Below, in pieces: positions 1-5,718 of a stretch of DNA of 7,311 nt. This DNA comes from Alphaproteobacteria bacterium (GTDB taxonomy: Bacteria; Pseudomonadota; Alphaproteobacteria; CBDBCS01; JAHZLG01). How positions within the stretch are numbered: position 1 is the stretch's first letter; each line of letters starts with the position of its first letter. Both the position numbers and the translations under genes were made by a program. The notes under the pieces were generated by a model. It was not told the origin of the DNA, made no database searches, and saw only the letters and a program-made list of their open reading frames with translations. Where the stretch lies: assembly GCA_022599995.1 (NCBI GenBank), contig JAHZLG010000269.1, positions 1-7,311 of the forward strand. Direction: 5' to 3'.

Positions 1-164
1 ACAAAATTAAACAAATCGCTTTGATTGAATGAATCCGCATCTGCGGCATGAAAAATCGACACGGCAAACCGGCAGGATGCGCGCGGGAGAACCACGCGAA
101 ACATCGGCGATCGGCTAGCTGTTTTGGTTTCAGCCCCTGCGATTCAGGCAGTTGCTTGCGCAAT

Positions 165-197
165 GGGACACACCGCGTCACATAGTGGCGTGTGCCC
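165..197. promoter_or_regulatory. Imperfect hairpin in the 5' region of the TolC-family gene
   Basis: The stretch 1-262 holds no convincing gene. Its first 60 bases are AT-rich compared with the rest. Within it, GGG (165-167) and CACAC (169-173) can pair with GTGTG (190-194) and CCC (195-197), with A168 bulged. An inner stem GTCAC/GTGGC closes on an ATA loop at 182-184. About 10 bases further on lies the palindrome CCGAATTCGG (208-217). No T-run follows, so an intrinsic terminator is unlikely. It could be a leader structure or operator, or chance. I could not assign a promoter with confidence. Confidence 0.2.
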
Positions 198-262
198 CAC
201 CGACACACCGAATTCGGGTTACGGACTTCTTGTTCGTTACGTCCACAACAAAGAGCTAGACT

Positions 263-1801
263 ATGACAGTGACCTTTTTCATACGCCCTGACAACAAACG
301 CCAATCCTCGTTGTTTTGGTCTCCTGCTGTGACGTGGCACGGGCTATGGCGTCTGGGTTGTGTGGCGGTCTTGGTGGGCGGATTGGCGACCGGCCAAGCC
401 CTTGCCCAATCCGACGACACTAGTGCCGGTGACACGAGTACCGGTGACACGAGTACCGGTGACACAAGTGCGGACGACACAAGTGCGGACGACACTAGTG
501 CCGGTGACACGAGTGCCGGTGACACGAGTGCCGCGGACGATCAACAAGCTCCCGCGCCCAATCCCGGGCTTTCTTTGCTTGATTCGGTTGACATGGCGCT
601 GGCGACAAGCCCGCTTATCAAGCAACGCAAAACGGAGCTGCTCGCGACAAAAGACACCGTGCTCTCGCGGCGGTTGTCTCGGTTGCCCAGCTTTTCGCTG
701 TCCTATGAATTCGGGCGCAATGCGACCGAGTATCGCTATGATGACCCTGCTAGCACCGATCGGCAGGCGACTTATACCACCTCCTCGACAACGGGACAGG
801 CGACGCTTCCACTGTATAGTGGAGGTCTGCTCTCGGCACAGCAAGCCGAGTCAGAAGCGGCAGTCACCCAGGCCGAACTTGCCCTTGTCTCTACCGAGCG
901 CGGTATCGTGAATGCTGTGGTGTCGTCCTACTACGCGGTGCTCAGGGCACAGGAGACCCTTGCCCTATCATCCGTCCAACTTGAGACGATGTATGACCTT
1001 CGCGCCAAGCTCATTGAGAATGCGCAGCTCGATCCGGGGCAAAGCTTCCTCATCTTTCGTGCGGACAACCGTGCAGCCCTGATTGAGGAAGAGGTTGCCG
1101 CCAATCGTGCCAGTCTTGACCAGGCCCGTGTCCGCCTGCAAACGCTAACAGGCGTGTCGATTGGCAAGGTGGCCCTCCCCCGCACCCCGGCATTGGAAAC
1201 CCTGCCGCAAACGCTCGAAGACGCACTGGCCGCGGGCCGCGCGAACTCCCCGCGCATCGACCTTGCCGCGGCATCGATTGATGAGGCTAAGGCCGCTCGC
1301 CGTGTGCAACGCGCCGCCGGACGCCCGACTTTGTCGTTGAATGCGCGGGTGATCTCATCATCGGATACCGGTGGCACCGAGAATCAGACCGAAGATGCAT
1401 TTTTGGGGCTGTCTGTTGCTTATAGCCTGAATTTGAATGGCTATGCCGATAACCGTGCCGCGGCAAAGCGCGTCGTGACGGCAGAGTTGCAGCTTGCTGG
1501 CGCACGTGGCCAATTGGATGAACTGATTACGGTGGCGTGGCATGAATACCGCTCGCGCATCACGCGGTTTCAAGCTCTCGAGCGGTTCTTGGATGCGAAC
1601 GCCCAAGAGTTGCAAGTCTATTATGCGCAATTTGAAAGCAACCAACGCACGCTGATTGATTTGGTTAACATCAACCACGAGGTCTACCTTGCGCGCACCC
1701 GCGTGCTGGGGGGGCAAATCGAGCGTGACCTCGCGGTATATGCTTTGCTCAACGCGCTGGGGCAAACTGATGAAGCCCTTCGTGCACTAGGAACGAATTG
1801 A
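263..1801 (+). CDS. TolC-family outer-membrane efflux/secretion channel with N-terminal DTSAG repeat
   Basis: Outer-membrane channel of the TolC (OEP) family. Such proteins form trimeric barrels spanning the outer membrane and periplasm and work with inner-membrane pumps or type I secretion machines. The 512-residue length is close to typical TolC. Residues 1-48 read as a signal peptide: long basic n-region, hydrophobic stretch at about 31-44, cleavage probably after ALA (46-48). Residues 52-91 are eight DTS(A/T)(G/D) pentapeptides, absent from ordinary TolC, so the mature N-terminus is an acidic, probably disordered tail. The two OEP halves follow: the first from about residue 100 (LSLLDSVDMALATSP, then a LPLYSGG strand near 180), the second from about residue 315. 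The C-terminal part NQRTLIDLVN (460-469) followed by a VYLAR segment and LLNALG matches the TolC/LapE/AggA type. The ATG at 263 has a weak purine-rich AAAGAG at 250-255. No pump or adaptor gene is adjacent, so the substrate is unknown. Confidence 0.93.
   Translation: MTVTFFIRPDNKRQSSLFWSPAVTWHGLWRLGCVAVLVGGLATGQALAQSDDTSAGDTSTGDTSTGDTSADDTSADDTSAGDTSAGDTSAADDQQAPAPNPGLSLLDSVDMALATSPLIKQRKTELLATKDTVLSRRLSRLPSFSLSYEFGRNATEYRYDDPASTDRQATYTTSSTTGQATLPLYSGGLLSAQQAESEAAVTQAELALVSTERGIVNAVVSSYYAVLRAQETLALSSVQLETMYDLRAKLIENAQLDPGQSFLIFRADNRAALIEEEVAANRASLDQARVRLQTLTGVSIGKVALPRTPALETLPQTLEDALAAGRANSPRIDLAAASIDEAKAARRVQRAAGRPTLSLNARVISSSDTGGTENQTEDAFLGLSVAYSLNLNGYADNRAAAKRVVTAELQLAGARGQLDELITVAWHEYRSRITRFQALERFLDANAQELQVYYAQFESNQRTLIDLVNINHEVYLARTRVLGGQIERDLAVYALLNALGQTDEALRALGTN
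416..535 (+). repeat. Eight in-frame 15-base tandem repeats (CACTAGTG family) coding DTS(A/T)(G/D)
   Basis: Eight consecutive 15-base units begin GACAC and follow the pattern GACAC(T/G/A)AGT(G/A)C plus four variable bases. Units 1 and 6 are GACACTAGTGCCGGT; units 4 and 5 share GACACAAGTGCGGAC; units 2 and 3 share GACACGAGTACCGGT. Every unit is exactly in register, so the array encodes residues 52-91 of the TolC-family protein, three residues after the predicted signal cleavage. The identical neighbouring pairs point to duplication by slippage or unequal crossing-over. Two perfect ACTAGT hexamers occur, at 419-424 and 494-499. The same core appears in non-coding arrays at 1802-2027 and 7196-7240. 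Confidence 0.93.
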
Positions 1802-1809
1802 CGGACACT

Positions 1810-1849
1810 AGTGCCGCAATAGTGCCGCAATAGTGCCGCAATAGTGCCG
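1810..1849. repeat. 11-base tandem repeat, three full copies plus a partial one
   Basis: The unit AGTGCCGCAAT occurs at 1810-1820, 1821-1831 and 1832-1842 without mismatch, followed by AGTGCCG at 1843-1849. The first copy is fused to a CACTAGTG core at 1806-1813. Directly after it, ACCAGGGA is repeated twice (1853-1860 and 1861-1868). Identical adjacent copies suggest recent slippage expansion. Confidence 0.9.
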
Positions 1850-1868
1850 GACACCAGGGAACCAGGGA

Positions 1869-1981
1869 ACTAGGGCACTAGTGCCCGCCCGCCGACACCC
1901 CCCCCCGACATCAGTGCCGGACACTAGGGCACTAGTGCCCGCCCGCCCCGCCGACACTCCCCCCCGACATCAGTGTCGGAC
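1869..1981. repeat. Two long direct repeats of 54 and 59 bases
   Basis: Copy A (1869-1922) and copy B (1923-1981) abut. Each begins ACTAGG, contains the palindrome GGGCACTAGTGCCC, then a GCCCGCC stretch, GACAC, a poly-C run, GACATCAGTG and a final GGAC. They differ by an extra CCGCC-like segment, the C-run length (nine versus seven C after GACAC or GACACT) and GTGCC versus GTGTC near the end. This is a segmental duplication of already repetitive sequence. Confidence 0.85.
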
Positions 1982-2026
1982 ACCAGTGTCCCACTAGTGT
2001 CCGACACCAGTCTCCCACTAGTGTCC
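1979..2026. repeat. 24-base tandem repeat, two copies
   Basis: The copies at 1979-2002 and 2003-2026 differ at one base. Each starts GACACCAGT, continues with a TCCC segment and ends CACTAGTGTCC. The first also creates the inverted pair GGACAC/GTGTCC (1978-1983 with 1986-1991). It forms the right-hand end of the tolC-tctB repeat mosaic. Confidence 0.85.
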
Positions 2027-2061
2027 CGGCACCTAGGCAGGCACAACGACCCCCGAAGCGC

Positions 2062-2172
2062 ATGCTGGAACTTCTATGCGTTGTTCTCAGCTGCCTGCTA
2101 GCCGTGTTTTTGTTACCATTTGCGCCATACACAGACCAGCAACCCCTGCAGCCGTGTCCCGATAATCTCTGA
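2062..2172 (+). CDS. Possible 36-residue hydrophobic small protein upstream of tctB
   Basis: An ATG at 2062 opens a 36-codon frame ending in TGA at 2170-2172, 15 bases before the tctB ATG. The product starts MLELLCVVLSCLLAVFLLPF and has a short polar tail ending CPDNL. That is one strongly hydrophobic segment, fitting a single-span membrane peptide or a secretion signal with almost no mature part. The ribosome-binding site is poor (CGAAG just before the start). It sits in the space between the repeat mosaic and tctB, where a tctC gene often lies in such operons, but I see no similarity to TctC. It could be a real small protein, a leader peptide for tctBA, or chance. I do not recognise it. Confidence 0.25.
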   Translation: MLELLCVVLSCLLAVFLLPFAPYTDQQPLQPCPDNL

Positions 2173-2187
2173 TCGCATGGACGATTG

Positions 2188-2742
2188 ATGACCAAACAGC
2201 CCTATACCCCGCGTGTCCTTTTTGTGCAGTGGGGGCGCGAACGGCAACCCGGCGACCTTGTGTTCTCCATGTTCATGGCGGGGGTTGTGCTTTGTTTGAT
2301 TGTGGCATTCCCGTGGCAGACTGTATGGCATAGTGACCAACACTTCTTATCGCAACCGGCATTCTGGCCAGGCCTAGGGATAGGACTCATGGGGCTGGCG
2401 GGATTGGGTAACCTGTACAATTGCCTGCGTTCAGCCCGGCAACCGGGACGCCGGCAAGCACTATGGCAATGGTTGCGCACGATCGAATTCGCGGCGTGGT
2501 TTGTCGGCTATGTCGTTATTGTGCCGATTATCGGGTACTTGTTGGCGACAATCATATTCATGCTGGCATTGATGGGACGCACTGGGTTTCGTGCCCCGCG
2601 CGAATTGGGCATGGCATTGGTCGGCGCAATCGTTATCGTTATTGTGTTCCGCGGGTTTTTGTCGGTGAACATCCCCAGCGGGGCGGTTTATGACTGGCTT
2701 CCCGAAGGGAGCATCCGATTGTTCTTTCAGCTCTATCTTTGA
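2188..2742 (+). CDS. tctB: Tripartite tricarboxylate transporter small membrane subunit (TctB family)
   Basis: Small inner-membrane subunit of a tripartite tricarboxylate transporter. In this family TctB pairs with the large TctA subunit, and a periplasmic TctC protein delivers the substrate, usually citrate or another carboxylate. The 184-residue product has hydrophobic segments at about 24-42, 60-80, 100-130 (probably two spans around GYLLATIIFMLALMGRTGFR) and 141-159. The loop entering segment 2 (QPAFWPGLGIG) and the tail VNIPSGAVYDWLPEG are typical of TctB. I chose the ATG at 2188; a TTG three bases upstream would add one residue. The ribosome-binding site is weak. The gene ends 35 bases before tctA on the same strand, so the two probably form an operon. 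No tctC is adjacent, which leaves the substrate open. Confidence 0.85.
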   Translation: MTKQPYTPRVLFVQWGRERQPGDLVFSMFMAGVVLCLIVAFPWQTVWHSDQHFLSQPAFWPGLGIGLMGLAGLGNLYNCLRSARQPGRRQALWQWLRTIEFAAWFVGYVVIVPIIGYLLATIIFMLALMGRTGFRAPRELGMALVGAIVIVIVFRGFLSVNIPSGAVYDWLPEGSIRLFFQLYL

Positions 2743-2765
2743 TCGCCTGTACTGTGGCCTCTTCC

Positions 2766-2774
2766 TAAGGAAAG
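2766..2774 (+). promoter_or_regulatory. Strong ribosome-binding site of tctA
   Basis: TAAGGAAAG lies just ahead of the ATG at 2778, with AAGGA seven bases from the start codon. It is the best Shine-Dalgarno match in the window and fixes the tctA start. The 35-base tctB-tctA spacer shows no sign of a terminator, which supports co-transcription. Confidence 0.8.
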
Positions 2775-2777
2775 ACG

Positions 2778-4274
2778 ATGGAGACACTTTTCATGGCGAT
2801 CACGCTCTTGCTCGATTGGCAAGTCGTACTCGCCATCTTGATCGGATCGTTGGGAGGCGTGATTATCGGCGCAATCCCCGGAGTAGGGCCTGCCGTCGCG
2901 ATCGCCATTTTGTTGCCTGTGACCTTCTCGCTCGAGCCCTTGGTCGGGTTGACGTTGTTGTTGGGGATTTATGGCTCATCGATGTACGGTGGGGCAATTC
3001 CGGCGATTTTGATCAACGTCCCCGGCACCGCGGCGAATGCGTTGACCACTTATGATGGTTATGCGCTGACGAAGCAGGGCAGGGCTCCTCGTGCTCTTGT
3101 TCTGGCTTATTCGGCGTCGTTCTTTGGCGGTGTGGTGTCGATTATTTGTTTGATGCTGCTGTCGTCTGTTTTGGTCGTGGTGGCACCGCAGTTTGGCGCA
3201 CGCGAGATTATGTTGGCTGCCTTGCTTGGCATGCTCTTGGTGGTGATTGCCCATCGCGGCAAGACCCTGCTGGCCCTGTTGATGTTGGGGTTGGGGGTGT
3301 TCTTGAACAATGTGGGTTTTGAATCGATCCGTTACACCCACCAATTTACCTTTGGGCAGACGTGGCTTGCCTCGGGGTTTGACCTGATAGTGGTTATTCT
3401 GGGGTTGTTTGCCTTATCGCAGGCGTTTTTGTTGCTGACGGCCCGCAAGGTGGGACGGGGGGACGATGCGCAGAACCCAGTGTCGAGCCCCTCCCTTGTT
3501 GTTGGCAGTGCCCGCGAGCATTTCCGTGCCTTTTTCCGTCATCGGCGCGTGGCATCGGTATCCGCGGGGTTTGGGGTGTTGATGGGGATGATTCCGGGAG
3601 TCGGTGAATTCACGGCGCAATTTCTTGGCTACACCTATGCCCAGCGGACATCGAAGACCCCCGACCAATTTGGCAAGGGGGCTGAAGAGGGGTTGGTTGC
3701 CTCCGAGACGGCCAACAATGCTGTCCCGGCTGCTGCCCTCATTCCTTTGCTGGCATTGGGGATACCGGGCGAGGCACTGACGGCGATGATGCTTTCGGTC
3801 TTCTATGTGCACGGAGTCGTGCCCGGCCCGCAATTGTTTGAAGGCAAGCTCGATTTCATTCTTGCCTTGTACATTGTTCTGCTGCTGCTGAACGTTTTGG
3901 TGCTGGTGTTTTTGATGGTCTCGACGCGATGGCTTGTGCGCGTGATTGATCTGCCGCCGAAGGTGATCGGGATATGTATTCTGGTACTCAGTTTTGTCGG
4001 GGTCTATGCCCTGCGCAATTCGGTCGTTGACTGTCTGATTGCGGCGGGGTTTGGCATTTTCGGGTGCGTGCTGAAACAGCTAAATTGGCCGATTGTGCCG
4101 ATCATCTTGGGGATGGTGCTGGGGGGTATTCTTGAGGTGAAGTCCCGGGCAGCATTGGCACGGATCGATGGCATTGCCGATTTGGTTTCGCGTCCGGTTT
4201 CGTTGTTTTTTATGGTGGCGATTGTTCTGGTTTTGGTGGTGCATTTTGTCGGCATCTACCGTCGCCGGGGGTAG
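2778..4274 (+). CDS. tctA: Tripartite tricarboxylate transporter large membrane subunit (TctA family)
   Basis: Large inner-membrane permease subunit of a tripartite tricarboxylate transporter, a secondary carrier that uses an ion gradient. At 498 residues it is full length and hydrophobic throughout. Both family signature regions are present as an internal repeat. The first is GAIPGVGPAVAIAILLP (31-47) with YGSSMYGGAIPAILINVPG (65-83). The second is GMIPGVGEFTAQFLGY (270-285), with EEGLVASETANNAVPAAA at 303-320, IPLLALGIPG at 322-331 and HGVVPGPQLF at 345-354. The C-terminal stretch around residues 411-453 (FGIFGCVLKQLNWPIVP, then GMVLGGILE) also fits TctA. The start is fixed by the preceding ribosome-binding site. 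It follows tctB by 35 bases. The substrate cannot be read from the sequence; TctA proteins serve citrate, other di- and tricarboxylates and aromatic acids. The gene ends in TAG, and a G-run tract lies 97 bases beyond. Confidence 0.95.
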   Translation: METLFMAITLLLDWQVVLAILIGSLGGVIIGAIPGVGPAVAIAILLPVTFSLEPLVGLTLLLGIYGSSMYGGAIPAILINVPGTAANALTTYDGYALTKQGRAPRALVLAYSASFFGGVVSIICLMLLSSVLVVVAPQFGAREIMLAALLGMLLVVIAHRGKTLLALLMLGLGVFLNNVGFESIRYTHQFTFGQTWLASGFDLIVVILGLFALSQAFLLLTARKVGRGDDAQNPVSSPSLVVGSAREHFRAFFRHRRVASVSAGFGVLMGMIPGVGEFTAQFLGYTYAQRTSKTPDQFGKGAEEGLVASETANNAVPAAALIPLLALGIPGEALTAMMLSVFYVHGVVPGPQLFEGKLDFILALYIVLLLLNVLVLVFLMVSTRWLVRVIDLPPKVIGICILVLSFVGVYALRNSVVDCLIAAGFGIFGCVLKQLNWPIVPIILGMVLGGILEVKSRAALARIDGIADLVSRPVSLFFMVAIVLVLVVHFVGIYRRRG

Positions 4275-4370
4275 AGGCGGTCTGCACGTCGCGGCGCTAT
4301 CCCTGTCTTCCTGTCTCGTCTTCCTGCGAGCATCGTGCTGCTTGTGTTCCTTTTCAGGCGGGACACAGGA

Positions 4371-4425
4371 GGGTGAGGGGGGTGGAAGGGGCAGGATGGG
4401 GTGGAGAGGGGTCGGGAGGGGTGGG
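4371..4425 (+). other. G-run tract with G-quadruplex potential between convergent genes
   Basis: Eight runs of three to six G occur in 55 bases, separated by loops of 3, 5, 6, 6, 2, 1 and 1 bases. The last four runs, GGGGTCGGGAGGGGTGGG (4408-4425), form a very tight quadruplex motif, and the eight runs could form two side by side. It lies between the tctA stop (4274) and the pncB stop (4430-4432) on the + strand, so a tctA read-through transcript would carry the G-rich form and a pncB transcript the C-rich form. I see no ordinary hairpin-plus-T-run terminator in 4275-4429, so this tract may help end or block transcription. That role is inference. Confidence 0.7.
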
Positions 4426-4429
4426 AGGC

Positions 4430-5638
4430 TTACAGGGCACCCCTGCGTTGCCACTGGCTGCGTTCGAGCAGCCGGTCTAGTGCGCCGTGCAGGAATTCTC
4501 GACCGACTTTCACTCGACGTGTGGCATCATAGGCGACAATATCGGCGGTGGCATAGGTTTCGTTCCACAGATCGGGGAGAAAGGAACCAGTCCCGATAAC
4601 GTCGATTGGGGTCTTGGCGGCTCCGATCACGCGGCACTTTTCCGGGGTGAAGCCGCTCGACGCGACAATCTTCACGCGGTCGAATCCTGCGCCATCGAGG
4701 CTGGCGCGCAAATGCCACACCGCGGCGGCAGACACGCCAGAGCCCACCAAATAGGAAAGCTCGACATCGCTTCGGTAACCGCGAAACGATTCCGGGGCGT
4801 AGCGGTCAAGAACCTCATAGGAGCGGGTCGGGTCTAAGCCCTCGCAGTACCGACTGCCGTGGGTGTCGAGGCGCACCGAGAGGCGACCTGCGCGCGCATG
4901 GTCGGGGAATGCCCGACAGACCTCCAAGGCATCGGTGATTTCTTGGCCGAAATAATCGACCAACACGGATAGGGGCTCGTCGGGGGCAGCTTGGGCGAGC
5001 ATGTGGGCTGCCGCGAGGGTTGACCCCGCATAACCGATCAGGCCGTGTGGGGCAGTCCCGAATGCTTGCGTGTTGCCGAAAAAATGCGCGGTTGCCTGCG
5101 TTGCATTGCCGATGAACCCGGTGGCCTGCTTGTCGCGTTGCGCCGCGGCAGAGCCGACCCCGGCGCCATATGCCATCATGACGGCCATTTCAGTCCCCGC
5201 GCAGTGGCGGGCATCCATGGCAAGAAAGGCGGTCTGGGGCAGGGCACAGCACATCGCATAGGCGTGGGCTGCTGCCACGCCCGTTGCGCCCAACTGTTGC
5301 AGGACAAGCGTCTCGAGGGTCACCAGCTCCTTGAAGCTGCCGCGGTAGACCAGCAGGGGGTCGCCAGCACCAACCCAGCTGCCTTCCTCGCCCCCGATGA
5401 GGGTATAGAAGGAAAAGCCCCGATCGATGGCAACGTTTTCCATCCAGCGCATCACGAGCCGTGGGGCAAGAATAACCGGACGTCGCATGAAGATCACATA
5501 GGTGACCTCAGTGTCACCGTGTGCCGTAACGATCTGACGCGACTTGCGAAAGTAATGATCGGTCCATTGATCAATCTCTTCCGACGCGATAGGCAGGTTG
5601 TCGTGCGGGGCTAACAAGAGGCTAACAAGGGGGTGCAA
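4430..5638 (-). CDS. pncB: Nicotinate phosphoribosyltransferase (NAPRTase family)
   Basis: Makes nicotinate mononucleotide from nicotinate and PRPP, with ATP use typical of the family, in the cytoplasmic Preiss-Handler route of NAD salvage. The 402-residue product carries recognisable family parts: TDHYF (26-30), IGGEEGSWVGAGDPLLVYRG (81-100) followed by KELVTLETLVLQQL, GTAPHGLIG with His198 as the likely phosphorylated histidine, RLDTHGSR (256-263) where many relatives have RLDSGD, VASSGFTPEK (325-334) and the phosphate-binding IDVIGTGSF (345-353). The start is uncertain. The longest frame begins with TTG at 5638; no in-frame ATG lies upstream before a stop and the first internal ATG is codon 51, which is too far in. 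No good ribosome-binding site precedes the TTG, and an 11-base tandem duplication covers codons 4-10. It lies 80 bases downstream of the DAHP synthase gene on the same strand, so co-transcription is possible. A related phosphoribosyltransferase (nicotinamide or quinolinate type) is less likely. Confidence 0.87.
   Translation of the reverse strand: MHPLVSLLLAPHDNLPIASEEIDQWTDHYFRKSRQIVTAHGDTEVTYVIFMRRPVILAPRLVMRWMENVAIDRGFSFYTLIGGEEGSWVGAGDPLLVYRGSFKELVTLETLVLQQLGATGVAAAHAYAMCCALPQTAFLAMDARHCAGTEMAVMMAYGAGVGSAAAQRDKQATGFIGNATQATAHFFGNTQAFGTAPHGLIGYAGSTLAAAHMLAQAAPDEPLSVLVDYFGQEITDALEVCRAFPDHARAGRLSVRLDTHGSRYCEGLDPTRSYEVLDRYAPESFRGYRSDVELSYLVGSGVSAAAVWHLRASLDGAGFDRVKIVASSGFTPEKCRVIGAAKTPIDVIGTGSFLPDLWNETYATADIVAYDATRRVKVGREFLHGALDRLLERSQWQRRGAL
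5609..5630. repeat. 11-base tandem duplication inside the 5' end of pncB
   Basis: GGCTAACAAG occurs at 5609-5618 and again at 5620-5629, period 11. On the minus strand it covers codons 4-10 of the pncB frame as drawn. Because 11 is not a multiple of three, gaining or losing one copy would shift the frame upstream of the conserved region. It is therefore relevant to where translation really begins. Confidence 0.8.
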
Positions 5639-5718
5639 GGAGCATAACGGGCATGCTGGAAAAGCTATCGCGAATCAAGAGATGGCATCGTCGCTTCTGC
5701 GATCGACTCGCGCCATGT

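Larger units (their letters stand above)
1802..2027. repeat. Mosaic of nested short tandem repeats with CACTAGTG core, tolC-tctB gap
   Basis: This array starts on the base after the TolC-family stop codon and accounts for most of the 386-base gap before tctB. It contains five ACTAGT hexamers (1807, 1877, 1931, 1993 and 2017) and many near copies such as ACCAGG, ATCAGTG and ACCAGTG. Two copies of the perfect 14-base palindrome GGGCACTAGTGCCC lie at 1873-1886 and 1927-1940. Unit lengths vary (8, 11, 24 and about 54-59 bases) and most are not multiples of three, so the array is not coding. Runs of nine C (1898-1906) and seven C (1959-1965) are likely slippage points. The rest of the gap (2028-2187) holds only a possible small ORF. 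I found no typical rho-independent terminator, although the palindromes could form hairpins in RNA. Confidence 0.9.

Noticed and set aside
1..49. Minus-strand start of a gene (MPQMRIHSIKAIC, then a hydrophobic stretch) running off the left edge
   Set aside because: Only 16 codons are visible, there is no ribosome-binding site, and AT-rich DNA gives such frames by chance. It remains possible but unsupported.
49..186. Plus-strand frame of about 45 codons upstream of tolC
   Set aside because: The composition is rich in Arg, Cys and His with no ribosome-binding site, typical of a chance frame.
256..525. Minus-strand ORF of repeated ALVSP/ALVSS peptides opposite the TolC N-terminus
   Set aside because: It is the antisense reading of the 15-base repeats; any such in-frame array stays open on both strands. 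The + strand has a signal peptide and a full TolC domain.
416..2027. CRISPR array
   Set aside because: The repeats are 8-59 bases, directly adjacent and without unique spacers of uniform length, and no cas gene is present.
4168..4599. Plus-strand ORF across the tctA end and the G-run tract
   Set aside because: It overlaps tctA in another frame, translates the G-run tract into Gly/Arg-rich sequence, and then runs antisense to pncB.
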